Shown here piece by piece: positions 34,287-44,543 of a DNA stretch of 64,000 bases. The DNA comes from Paraconiothyrium sp. Pb-2020. Its lineage: Eukaryota > Ascomycota > Dothideomycetes > Pleosporales > Didymosphaeriaceae. The position numbers and the translations under genes are program-made. Numbering within the stretch: the first letter of the stretch is position 1; every line of letters starts with the position of its first letter. The stretch spans positions 2,585,286-2,649,285 of the forward strand of contig JAJUBI010000004.1 in assembly GCA_022419385.1 (NCBI GenBank). The letters are read 5' to 3'. The notes under the pieces are model-generated. The model ran no database searches. It saw only the letters and a list, made by a program, of their open reading frames with translations, and was not told where the DNA came from.

Positions 34287-34846
34287 TTGAGGGGCGAAAA
34301 TGGGAGCTTTTCGGCGGGCCTTTGTTTACCGCGCGTCTGCTACTGCAACGAGTTGCTACAGACACCTGCAGCGACGTAGCCACGTGCCGTAAGGTCAACT
34401 TTACAGGCATCGAATTGGGTAAGGATAGCTGGTCATGGATGATTCCGAGCGAGACGGGAAGAAGCCTTTGTGACTGCTATGGTGGTCAGTGGTGGCACGA
34501 ATTGAAGTAGACGAACAGTGAGCGCCCTGATGGGTATACAGAGCTAAAGGCGTAGCAGGTACTGCTGCTTCAGGGAGTAGAAGAGAAGGCAGCTTTGAGG
34601 AATGCGGGTGGAGAGGTGTTGCCGCAAAAATGGGAGAAAGTTTTTTGAAACAGCTGTTGTGTTTGTGTGGGCGGGTAGTGAGGGGCAGGACACTCACAGC
34701 GGAAGGCGCACGTGACTGGCGATGAAGCCGAAATTGCGCAGTCGCATGGGCAAAACCTCGGGGCGCGGCGACATGTCCCGCTGCAGAACGACCTTCCTTT
34801 GGAATACTAAGAGTCATTTGTCTATTCCTCAATACTACAAGCCACC

Positions 34847-35956
34847 ATGAGCACTACGTTCTCGTCCCTCGTCACCGCCAAAGGAGAGCAGGAGGTGTTC
34901 CTACTCCTCATCAAAGCTTGCGTGCGCGACTTCGCCGACGTATCAAAAGCAGAGCTTGCAAATGCAACCGAAGCCCTCTGAGAAGGCACCTACTGCTCCC
35001 CTCTCCTACCCTTGTTTGATCCCTTAGGCATATCGGAGCTCAAGGGGATTTTGCTCGACTCGCTGGAAGAAGATGAAGAGGATGCGGAGATCAATCGAAT
35101 TAAAGATGGCTTCCACATCGCTGTTTTTAACATCAAGCATACAGGAAGGCAGTGGAGAAGCTAGAAAAGGCTACAACAAGAATGAAATCCTACAGAGTTC
35201 AGATGAGGGAAGTGCAAGAGCTCTTCATATACGCGATCATGTAAGACTCATTCCTCATGGACATCTGTCCCAAGCTCACCAAAGAAGGTACTAGAAGAAC
35301 CAAAAGAAGGCTCGGGAGACAGGACAAATTTCGGCGCCAATTGCGCGGCGTAGGTCTACCATAATGACCATCACATTAGAACGCTAATTGTTCTCTATAG
35401 CTGCCCTGCGACTCAACCCGTAATCACACTCGAGATCATGGAGAAGGAGAATTGGGTGAAAGGGGCACTGGACAAGAAACAGAAGGCCCAACGGTCGAAG
35501 AAGATGAGCAGGGGCAAAGGGACTTCGTCGATGTGGTGGCAGAGTTGCTGAAGAAGAACATCATGCTCTTCGGAGGTAATGCAGAGATATTAGGATTGTG
35601 TTCAACTTTTTTTTTCTCGTTCAATACACTTTACATTATGGTTTTGTTTTTTCAAACAACATACAATAGTAATATTATGAATGTAGATCATTCCAGTCAT
35701 GGATGTCTCAGGTTTAACGGTACTTGCGTGGAACTAACCCATGAAACCGATTCGAATAGCTCTCGCATGTGTCCGCTCAACTCCCCATCCTCGTGACATC
35801 TCAAATCCAAGATGCAAAATTCGTTCTTGGCGATATCCAGACCACAGCATATCACCGAATCGTGGTGACTGGAACACCGTTGATGAAGCTCGATCTCGTG
35901 CCGGCGCCTCAGCCCGTGTGCTGCATCCGGCTGAAGGTGCCGCCGACCTGTTATGG
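34847..35956 (+). pseudogene. Decayed multi-exon gene
   Basis: An ATG in a GCCACC context opens MSTTFSSLVTAKGEQEVFLL and a helical stretch, then TGA at 34979-34981 interrupts; the same frame resumes (CSPLLPLFDPLGISELKG, ILLDSLEEDEEDAEINRI) to a poly-T run at 35124-35128, after which the sensible reading is one frame over (HQAYRKAVEKLEKATTRM, KSYRVQMREVQELFIYAIM) up to a GTAAGA donor. Further exon-like blocks follow a CTAAT branch and CTATAG acceptor: 35401-35575 (VEEDEQGQRDFVDVV, AELLKKNIMLFG) and 35760-35956 (SAQLPILVTSQIQDAKFVLG, GTPLMKLDLVPAPQPVCCI) ending at GTAAGG. Phases between the last two do not fit without adjustment. Two clear lesions and a poor phase fit make this a pseudogene; original function unknown. 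Confidence 0.5.
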
Positions 35957-36887
35957 TAAGGCTGTAAGGCATTACATTTGCCATAGTGTTCGCGAAGCAG
36001 TGAATGGCTTCCAACTATGCGTCCCATGACCTGTCAATGATAGATCTAATGCCAAAGCACAACAAGCCTCCTTTGTTTTTTCTATCTCCTCGCTCAGTAT
36101 CGCAGGTAGTTTGCGCTGCTTCGGAGGCGAGGGCTCGTGTTTGTGGGCGCAGATGTCCATGGAAACCGGAGAATGGCGCCGTTGTATCGGGGTTTTAGCA
36201 GCAAGCGATGAAAGTGAGATGAAGTAACCTGCTGTCAAGCGGTCATCGAAGCTGTCCAAGATAGCTTGGACTTCCTCAAGAGGCTCAGGTCTCGGAGCCA
36301 AGGTCATCGTTGCGGTCGCTGGATTTGCTCACGCAGGAGTTGGTAGGTACAGTGATGGCGTCACGCATACGTACGTTCAGCTCTGGATCTCGACCTGTTA
36401 CCTGCGTTCGCGATCGCAGACAGCCACACTCGTGAACGTTATGCTGAGAAAGGGTAGCTCAACAGATCTGTCGCAAGATTGCGCGAGTAGTGCACTGGTA
36501 CCAGGTCCTCCTCTTGCACTGCGATTTCTTTTGCACTAATCGCTGAATTATAGGCTAAAACAGCGCCTGCTTATCCTCCTTTTATACCAAGGCTTTGATA
36601 ACTGGGCCATGTGCATTGGATGCAGGGGAGCAGTATTGCTTGTCTTTGTGTAATATGACGGGATTCGAGGCCACTCGTCCACCTCTTGTAGCTGCTGGTC
36701 ATGCGACTCTTCCTCTTCCGCCTCATTGTCGAGCACATCGGCGTCTGCTCTCTGTTGTCCAGTTGTCGAAAGCCACGAGCGAAACCCTGAATCTTTCTGT
36801 TAGTTACAAGTTCCGTATTCAACAAGGGAGAAGGGAGAAGTTACTTGCCTATGAGAAATTAGGATGCTCGAGCAGAAGAATGAACTT
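35957..36887. other. No firm gene
   Basis: A minus frame (36307-35972) with EPLEEVQAILDSFDDRLTAG and a plus reading of the same stretch are both plausible fragments; neither can be built into a gene. Nothing else seen. Confidence 0.4.
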
Positions 36888-37256
36888 CCTGGGCAATTGC
36901 CCTTGATGGTGTGCAACATTCATTAAAGCACCAGACTGCCGACCCACTATACGCCTGGTCGTTCAGTTTGGCTATAGTAGGTCGGCAGCCGGCAGATACA
37001 CGACTTGACTCCTAGGGCATTTGCCCTTTATGGTGGGCCACATTCATTAAAAGCACCGGACTACCGACCCACTGTACGCCTGGTCGTTCAGTTTGGCTGT
37101 AGCGGGTCGGCAACCGGTAACAAGAATTCTCCCAGGGCAATTGCACTTGATGGTGTGCCCCCTTCATCAAAAGCACCGGACTGCCGACCCACTATACGCC
37201 TGGTCGTTCACGGCGCCCTCCTATGAATGTTGGGTTGTAGCGGGTCGGCAGTCGGC
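36888..37256. repeat. Tandem array of three hairpin-bearing units (copies A-C)
   Basis: Three units of about 120-123 bp begin at 36888, 37011 and 37131 with CC(T/C)(G/A)GGGCA(A/T)TTG, continue through TTCAT(T/C)AAAAGCACC(A/G)GACT, and end in an inverted repeat: 36936-36988, 37061-37113 and 37181-37251. Left arm CTGCCGACCCACTATA (one change in copy B), right arm TGTAGCGGGTCGGCAG or TATAGTAGGTCGGCAG. The loop contains TACGCCTGGTCGTTCA in all three; copy C keeps an extra segment ending in ATGAATGTTGGGTTGTA. Confidence 0.85.
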
Positions 37257-37381
37257 AGCTCATCGCAGAGGTGGAACGTTGCGGCATTCCTACTAAGCAG
37301 ATTAGCTGGAATTGTATTAGGATGTAAAGGAATAATTACCCTTCGAGTCAAGCCACTGCACCTCCACTTAAGTATAAGACA

Positions 37382-37431
37382 GACCCCCGACCCGCACCCT
37401 TGAACTTTTGGTTGTCGCCGGTTCGGGGGTC
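37382..37431. repeat. Hairpin copy D
   Basis: Arms GACCCCCGACCCGC and GCCGGTTCGGGGGTC pair over most of their length; the loop ACCCTTGAACTTTTGGTTGT matches the second half of the loop in copies C, E and F while the arm sequence differs from A-C. Confidence 0.75.
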
Positions 37432-37580
37432 CAGCAGCCCGGAGGCACAGAATGAATGCTCGCGGCTCACCTGAGTAAGGGTGTTAGTGTGGTACTGTAT
37501 GTGGAGGTAAAGGAATACTTTACTTCTTATGTTCAACCTCTGTCTGCAGCGTCCGGCTTTTTCTCCGAGTGTACGCCAAA

Positions 37581-37623
37581 CCCCAGCCCGCACCCATGAA
37601 CGTTAGGTTGTAGCGGGCTGGGG
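37581..37623. repeat. Hairpin copy E
   Basis: Perfect 11-bp arms CCCCAGCCCGC and GCGGGCTGGGG around the loop ACCCATGAACGTTAGGTTGTA, which resembles the loop of copies C and F. Confidence 0.8.
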
Positions 37624-37826
37624 CCTGAAGTATAACGATGGCCTTTGCAGCGTGATGGTGTATAATTCAGCTGCAGCAACCGTTCGGGAAGCGCTGGTGT
37701 TCTCGTATCAGTTCAACTTGGGATGGATCATGTCGGAGAAGACTTACACTTGTCCTTGTTAGCGTTCGGTCAGGGTCATGATCTAGTCTTGGGGACTCTG
37801 ATCAATCCATCCTGTTGTAAGATGTA

Positions 37827-37900
37827 GGACCCCCGACCAGTTATACGCCTGGTCGTTCAGTGCGACCATGAACGTTTGGGTTGTAACCGGTCGAGGGTCC
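37827..37900. repeat. Hairpin copy F, full-length
   Basis: Arms GGACCCCCGACCAGTTA and TAACCGGTCGAGGGTCC (15 of 17 pair). The loop has TACGCCTGGTCGTTCA, a short GTGCGACC and ATGAACGTTTGGGTTGTA, with an inner CGTTCA/TGAACG stem, so it contains the pieces seen singly in the other copies. It overlaps the 3' end of the minus-strand gene at 37841-38181. Confidence 0.8.
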
Positions 37901-38181
37901 CCAATGCAACGAAAGCCTTCTGCAACGTGAAGGTGTACATGTGTGCGAGAATGCAATGCACTTGGAGGTATACTTGGAAGCCTTCTTGATCGAATTGAGC
38001 AGCCAGTTCAGTTCATGTGATCCAACTCCGAGACAATCGGTGTCATCAGGGTAAGGGTTGGTCCTTGAAACTATTGTAATCTTACAGCCAATCGGGCAGA
38101 AAATGCTGAAAGACAACATTAGCGTAGCATGAAAGAGAGCATAGGCAGGGCTTACAGGTGATAGGCGATGGCTGTGATCAT
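37841..38181 (-). CDS. Small Cys-containing protein whose 3' end is hairpin F
   Basis: Exons 38181-38156 and 38105-37841 with a 50-nt intron (GTAAGC, branch CTAAT, TTTCAG) give 96 residues: MITAIAYHLIFCPIGCKITI, then TNPYPDDTDCLGVGSHELNW, LLNSIKKASKYTSKCIAFSH, TCTPSRCRRLSLHWGPSTGY and NPNVHGRTERPGV. The N-terminal stretch is hydrophobic and could be a weak signal peptide. Seven Cys in the chain recall small secreted proteins, but the family is unknown. Diverged relatives of the exon and its hairpin lie further down the same strand (copies E, D, C-A). Real gene or the best-preserved member of a repeat family; I cannot decide. Confidence 0.45.
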
Positions 38182-39176
38182 TCGCTCAGTTGCGGGGCGG
38201 AGCCTGGTTGTGGTGCAAGGGTTCGCATGGTTGATTGTTCTCGTGGTCTTTTTGCTAGGGCCGACACACGATGTAAGACTATGCGGTTTCCATTGAAGAA
38301 TGACTACTCGATACGTTAGCGATCTTACGAAGTAATGGGATAGGAACTGTTGCCATCCCTGAGAATCGCCGAACCTAGTGTTCGTAACTACTTACCTTCT
38401 AAGATTGGGCCGCTCGGGCAGTAAAACGAAGTTCATATGCAGGCTGGGGTCTCCTCCCCAGAAGGACGCTGGAACTTCAAGGAGGCCGATGGTTAAACCT
38501 CGTCAACGCGATCAATTGACGAAAGCCACAGAGAACGCGCCGACAGCAGGTCAATATTTTCGCGCAGCGCGCAAGATTGTAACATGTCAACGACAACAAC
38601 CATGAAGTACTATAAGGAATTCGCTTTGATAGAAGAAAGTGCGTTGGAAATAGAGTTTGAGAAGTTGTACAAAGAAGGTGATAGACTAGGAAGCGGGGTT
38701 GAAAACAGCGTCACTGTCCGCACGGGCCTGTATTAGAGCACTGACCGGCTGGGTAGACGCTAGTCACACGAAACCGGTAAAAAGTGGCAGAATGTGAGCC
38801 TGTCTTGAGCTCTTAGGGATCTCTTAACTAATACTGACCAAAGTGACAATCTCAAGTTGATATACCCCATTCAATTATCAATTGCCGAGGAGCAGCGTGC
38901 TTCGTCACCACCGCAATAGATGCTATGAGTGACCAAGGAGTTATCATAACACCATGAATGAGAGCATCTACGCCTGAGATCTGAGTGGGAATCCAGGCTT
39001 AGCATATCGTAAAATCCCTTCTCGCACCGCAGCAGAGCTTTGTTACCAGTCCGCAATTGTACTCCACGAATCAATTACCCACCGTTCTTGAAGCACCCAA
39101 CACTTCAAATTGAATCGTTGGATTTCCTGTGTACCCTATTTTAACCTCTTTCGTGGAATCCTGCAATAACAAGAAC
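38182..39176. other. No gene recognised
   Basis: Isolated minus-strand splice-like signals exist (a GTAAGTAG donor ending at about 38393 after MNFVLLPERPNLR), but no model of useful length. Confidence 0.4.
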
Positions 39177-39407
39177 ATGGCTTGCGTTTATATGCATACT
39201 AACAACGGCATCAAACGCTCCAATGTAAGCAGTTGCAGTCCCATTGTGCATATAATGTGATTTCAATTTTTTCCCCAGATATTAGTTGGAATAATGGCTT
39301 CAGCCCTAGTGCTCGTTGCAGCCTGTGGTGTCCTACGCCACCAGATCAGAACACGCTGTATGACTGCCTCGAATCAAGCCAGACGAGAGAGACTTGTGTC
39401 CCATTGA
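39177..39407 (+). CDS. Very small two-exon candidate with a hydrophobic helix
   Basis: Exons 39177-39224 and 39279-39407 join in phase 0 over a 54-nt intron (GTAAGC...CCCCAG) and give 58 residues with a hydrophobic core ILVGIMASALVLVAACGVL and a basic tail. A different frame through the second exon (Cys- and Pro-rich) is also open to 39520, so the model is uncertain. Confidence 0.3.
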
Positions 39408-41772
39408 CCTGCCTCAACAGGCGCCCCAAGCAGCCACACCAAACCGGCCCCTCCCCCACTCTCCTTCCACCTACGCCACCACCAGTAAAGGTTTTCGCAA
39501 AGCTCGGAGGGGGGACATAATTTCGTTTCGGTGATCCGATTGATCGGCTTCGTTTCGGGGCGCGTTGGCGGCAAGGGCTATTGGAAAAGAATAAAGATTG
39601 GGCGAGAAGGAGGCTCTGCTAACCCAAGGCTTTACCAGACTTTGAAAATATCAGCTACTAAACCTCTACAGACGTTCAGAAACCATCCATACTTTCGTTA
39701 TCCTACGTCCAATCCTGCGAAGTTGGTGTAAGTAGCACAGCTGCTTATCTCCCCGATCGTTTCCTTTGGTGCTGCGGATGTTGCGCGATTACTACTTCAT
39801 GGTGGCTCTAAGAGGTAAAAAGCCCGTGATGAGAGCTTGTCGAGGGTGGCTGCTAGAGGAATAGGCTACCTATCAGGAATCAGATCCAATACTTCACAAT
39901 TGAACAAATAGGAAAGATGCGGAGGCCAAATTGCCTTCATTTCAACACAAGAGAAATATACTCTGGTTTGTTGGCACTAGGTTTTGCTCTTTGAATAAGT
40001 GTGATTCATCATCCGCGTGGAATATTGGGCATAATATGAAATACATACCTGTGTGTTTCGTGGTCTTACATGCTGCGCAATGCTTAGTCCCCTGCGGATA
40101 TGGTCAGTAATTGTTCAATTGACAGTCGACTAACTAATGTGGCGGAGGGTGCGAGTAGTCAGACAGTAGCTCTTCTCAGGGAGAACCTGGGCACAAGGAC
40201 CCGGCTCTATCAATATGTAGTGAATCTGTACTGGTTTTGCAATCAAGCAAACATCACCTGGCGAGAGATTGGTGAAGGTAGATGCACGTACCGAGGGCCT
40301 TTTCGAAGTGTTTAGGTCGTTCTTAGCAATTGTAGCCTGGGACGGCTGCTACATATATATGTATGCATCGTTTCATTTATGTCGACAGGGCCGCGCACTC
40401 CATTGCCTGAATATGCAGTTAGTGTTCAATCCGAATCAGGTCGTTCGGGTTGGGGATTAGACTGATAGCGGGAATCAGGAAACTCTCTTGTTTGTACTCA
40501 TGGAAAACCTGGGGAGGCTTTCTGCAGAAGATCAAGATGTAGATTTACAAATAAGATGTTTCCTCATTTGCGAAGAACTGGGACAGAGCTTACTTGCCTG
40601 AGCGAGTCGATGGTACTCTCGTTATTGTTGTACGAAGGCGTGACTTGTGGTTCTGGGTGTTCTTCAATTTAGACTGTACATCTAGGTGTGCGACCGCTGT
40701 ACTACCCATATCTGTCAGTCATTGTTCTGATTGCTATGCCGAGCATCAGCATCTAAAGTGCATGAGTTCAAGGGTCGGGTTGTGGTAGGTCTCCAAGGGG
40801 GCTTTCCAGTGGCTTCGACTTGACCCTATCCTGTACGAAAGGAAGACACGACGGCCGCGTACATACCTGATCGCTGCTCACACATGAACGGATGATCGAA
40901 GCGGCTAGTCAGGGTCCAAATTGTCCCTAAGAGGCATCCCCAGTGCCAATTCCCATGTCGTTATTTGACATGATTGCCGCCAGCGAAGTCCAACGGCGTG
41001 GTATGACTCACTTCTCGTGAACCTGGGAAGAGAGACGTTTTCTCAATATTGTTTCAGCTCGGCTGTTATTTTCGGATATGGTTGGGTCGGATTGGTTTCG
41101 CAGAGAGCATGGTTGGAGGCTCTAGCACGTGAAGCGGGTTGCGACGGCCAACCTCGCGACGATCTACGGCTCGACGGATAATCTATTGACACATCAAGTA
41201 GCAGCTGCACTTTTTGGCTGTAGGCGTACTTGGCCAGATGAACTGGAGAGGTAATCAGCGTGAACAGCCACGGCGGAACTGCGCCAGTCAAACGGCATGC
41301 GAGCAGGCATTGTTGCGTCCGTAGACGGCTTACGGGGCATCATGTTGGGACATGCTCGCTCATATGTTCTGTTGGATTCGTACCTTGCAGAGGGAGGACT
41401 TACCGTGCGACCAGACAGAGTACATTCGAGGTCAGGCGGCCGGCCTCGAGGTGCCGAACAGATCAAGTAGAGACAGGTTGATCCTGCCAACGAGAAGGGT
41501 AGGTAGCGACATACAAGTTGCAATTAGCAGCTGTGCATGTGTAATAAGCGCCGTGAGATATAGAAGTTGTTGGGTGACTTGGGGACGAGGAGCGGTGTGA
41601 GGGCAAGATAGCGGGGGGCCGTGGGTTTGAAAAGGCAACAGCACCGACATAGCAGTGAAAAAGGTGCTTTATCATAAGGCACCGATCCCGATCCGAAATT
41701 TGGCCTTCCGCGGCAGGTGTCTGGGATGTTAGTGTCATACAGAGGTCATGCATGTGACTTCTTAACAAATAC
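39408..41772. other. No firm gene
   Basis: A plus frame at 40100-40315 (MVSNCSIDSRLTNVAEGASS, then QTVALLRENLGTRTRLYQYV) precedes a GTAGAT donor-like site and may be an exon. Minus-strand frames at 41.0-41.5 kb are open but unsupported. Confidence 0.35.
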
Positions 41773-41862
41773 GTGTCGCCGGTACTACACTACCTCCGGC
41801 TGACATGACCCTTCTTTTCAATGATCAACTCCAGCGTTGCTGAGCACTTAAGAATAAAGTGT
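41773..41862 (+). pseudogene. Intronless, 5'-truncated copy of the 44.3-kb gene
   Basis: GTGTCGCCGGTACTACACTA and the following 70 nt match the 44.3-kb gene from the end of its exon 1 straight into exon 2 at roughly 80 percent identity by eye (GGCTGAC, CTTCAGCGTTGCTGAGCACT versus CTCCAGCGTTGCTGAGCACT). The 54-nt intron is absent and similarity stops shortly upstream of the junction. The coding frame is not kept. Confidence 0.6.
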
Positions 41863-42724
41863 ATGTTGGCTTGTATTGTTCTCATAGCGCTGTTATAGAT
41901 TTGAGTTAGAGCTTGCTCAGTCTGGTGCTCAAGAAGGTGTGCCATGATACCATAGGAATGCTTAACCCAAACATACACGAGATTTCAAGTGGGAGTGTGG
42001 CCGTGCTTCTTGCGATGACGCAGCCCCCAAAGTGGAAATCTCACTGAGCAAGGCCTGCTCTAAGGTCCCCGGCTACTCGCTGTTTGCGCATTGTAGTATA
42101 TCTGTCTAGCCCGAAAAGCAGTAAACAGGCATCCTCTCACATACACAGGTTCCTAAATGGGACCAGAAACAGCGAGTCGCGCGGCTTGACGAGTACATTC
42201 GGAAACGGGGTGCCATCATCTGTATCACAAATACTCGAGCATTCAGAGACTCAGGTGCCACCGCGGTATGTGACAGTATGATATGGGGGGCGAGGCGGCA
42301 AGCCGGAGCCCGAGCGCAGGATTGACAGTGCATGATCAGCTCTCTTCGAGCTGCAGCTGACCGCACTATATCTTCTGTTGATCGGTTGAGGTAGGAACTC
42401 CAGCAGCCGGGGATTCGCGGGCAGCTTGCGACCCCGCTCACTGCTCTTTTCGGTCTTCACATTCGCTTCTATTTACAGTATTGCTAAGCGCTGGACTGCA
42501 TCTAGGTTTTCTCAGTCAGTATGGAGAGCTCATGACGCTGCAACAGCGTCTCGTCGTCACTCCAACCGCCCAAGTTCTGTGCTCTGTGCAGGGAGCAACA
42601 CACCAGTGCGGTTCCACTTCATCGCGGTCAATATGCAGCGGTCAGATCTTTACCGGAAACATTGCGTCAAGCCCTTAGCATCAGTTGTCCTTTACACAAT
42701 GTCGGAAGGTGCAACTCGCTCTCC

Positions 42725-43084
42725 ATGCGCACGCTCGAACAAACGAATGGAAAGCTTCAGCTAGGCACGCACTGCCCACACCTTCGCGACCTAATTTCCG
42801 AGATTCGACACCTCGTTTGGAGATTCATGGGTATTCGTGCTGCTGCCTCGCTCCATCGGCATCCCGCGCAAAAGCGAATACGGATCAACAAGGCCACGGT
42901 TGCTTCGCTGAAGAAAACGATCGAGTCAAATGTGTTTAATACAGACCCACGTACGAATCCTACATCGGGTGGCTTCCCCGCCACCGCATTGCCCCGTAAT
43001 TGCTCCAAGGGTAGCTCGCATTCCTCTTCGTCGACAGAGATCGACGCACACGGTGGGAAACACGAGTATTTCCTTCAACCATAG
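42725..43084 (+). CDS. Weak candidate with an F-box/2EXR-like fragment
   Basis: ATG-initiated frame of 119 codons. The segment CPHLRDLISEIRHLVWRFMG resembles the LRDLPxEIRxxVW start of the fungal 2EXR/F-box-like domain, but the following beta-rich part is missing, and the rest is Ser/Lys-rich. Could be a fragment of a decayed gene. The remaining parts of 41.9-44.2 kb show only short frames. Confidence 0.3.
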   Translation: MRTLEQTNGKLQLGTHCPHLRDLISEIRHLVWRFMGIRAAASLHRHPAQKRIRINKATVASLKKTIESNVFNTDPRTNPTSGGFPATALPRNCSKGSSHSSSSTEIDAHGGKHEYFLQP

Positions 43085-44172
43085 CGAGGGATCTAAGGGG
43101 AACATTCCACGGCAAGGGAAAGGATGTGCGAAGGGAGGCTGTATAGATAATTTGAAGCTGTGTCATGACCGTCGCACACCTTCGAAGTCTTCCCAAAGCT
43201 TTCAATACCAGCAGGCACGGTCAAGTCAGCTCTTTTGTATCATCAGGCACAGCGTTTAAGGTTATCTTGGGCAGCGTCATATCGGCCTCTCCCGCGCGCA
43301 ACTTGTCAAGCTAAAGGCACTCAAGACGCGCAAAGGTGGTGCAAGTAGGATACTCGGACATTGGAATGAATAGAAAATTCGAAGCGAATGTGTTTCTGTC
43401 TACTGCAACAGTATTGAAGTAGGGCACAGTTTTCCTGACCTTGAACATGGGTAGTCTTCGTTGCCATTCGGTTAAGAATATTATCATTGAGAGAGCTTTC
43501 ACATATCTGGGGCATATCTTAAGTCTCTTGTGGCACCACCGATCTCATAGAAATCTGTGAGCCGTAACTTGAAGTAAAGTCATAGCCGTAGAATCAAACG
43601 ATTGCAATTATCGCAGCCGCAATCGATGCGGACGGTGGCAAAGTTTGTGATTTGTCTAGAAAAATTAAGATATCAATTCCACTTCCTGAGGTTGTGAGAT
43701 TCTGCGGATATCCACATCTACAAGCGCCTACCTTTCGAGTTTCGCAGACGGTCAATTACTGCTGGGGAAAACACTAAACGAGCAACCAGGAGCAATACTC
43801 GTGCTGTATCAGTGCCGATTGTCGCCCATGGTTTCGAACAAAAAGAGAGTTGCTTCTGCGCATGCGCCGTCGCTTAATATAGGTGTACGTGAGGCTGGAC
43901 AAGAATACAGAGTGGGCTGCTACTCTCCACAGGTCAGCGCGGCGTAATAGATATTGATATCTAGCACCAACTTGCTCCAACTAGCACTTCGGACGATCCT
44001 CTACTAGCCCGTCTGAGCTCACTGAACAGCGACGCTGCTGTTGCCTTCACCCTGGCAACGGACGGTAGCCCAACGCGTCACCGGCCACAACAGAGCCTTC
44101 CAGAACTGTCCCTCACCCAGCTTCTGCCTGAGCACGCCATATGGAACGGGTCTTCACGACCTGATCAAGTTA

Positions 44173-44188
44173 GCGCCAAGCTTGGCGC
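44173..44188. promoter_or_regulatory. Perfect 16-bp palindrome upstream of the 44.3-kb gene
   Basis: GCGCCAAGCTTGGCGC is an exact palindrome 12 bp before the TATA box. Position and symmetry suggest a dimeric regulator site; the factor is unknown. Confidence 0.45.
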
Positions 44189-44200
44189 ACCCCAGAGGTC

Positions 44201-44208
44201 TATATAAG
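44201..44208 (+). promoter_or_regulatory. TATA box of the 44.3-kb gene
   Basis: TATATAAG followed by a CT-rich tract (CCTCCGTCTCCTCTTCTCTT) and, 60 bp on, the start codon. This is the most complete core promoter seen in the right half of the window. Confidence 0.65.
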
Positions 44209-44267
44209 CCCGTCGTCCCTCCGTCTCCTCTTCTCTTCTCCATCTTCGCGACCCCCAATAAGTTGCA

Positions 44268-44543
44268 ATGAGAGCTTCTCCTCTGGCAGAAAATTGGGTA
44301 CAGTGGTCCATTGTTTGCTTGACAGCTTACAATCTTATCATATTTTTCTCTTCTGGTCTCCTCTCACTGGGCTTGCTCATAGTTGAGACCACAGTGTCGC
44401 CAGTGTAAGTCCTTGTACATCATCATACAGTGGCTCTTTCGCTAACTTCAATATACAGACTGCACTACCTCTGGCTGACGCGACCACCTTTTTCATTGAG
44501 CTGCTTCAGCGTTGCTGAGCACTTGAGGAAGATATGGTGTTGA
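44268..44543 (+). CDS. Small membrane protein, two exons
   Basis: Exons 44268-44404 and 44459-44543 with a 54-nt intron (GTAAGT, branch GCTAAC, ACAG) give 73 residues. A short polar N-terminus is followed by two close hydrophobic stretches (WSIVCLTAYNLIIFFSSGLL and SLGLLIVETTVSPV) and then LHYLWLTRPPFSLSCFSVAE, HLRKIWC. One or two membrane passes are likely. The coding call rests on the strong promoter, textbook intron and two related sequences in the window (41.8 and 49.5 kb). Function unknown. Confidence 0.5.

Noticed and set aside
36888..37256. CRISPR array
   Set aside because: Repeat units are about 120 bp, imperfect, without unique spacers of equal length, and the genome is a fungus.
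41194..41523. Minus-strand frames around 41 kb with a GTAAGT donor
   Set aside because: Several overlapping minus frames are open and no acceptor yields a consistent model.
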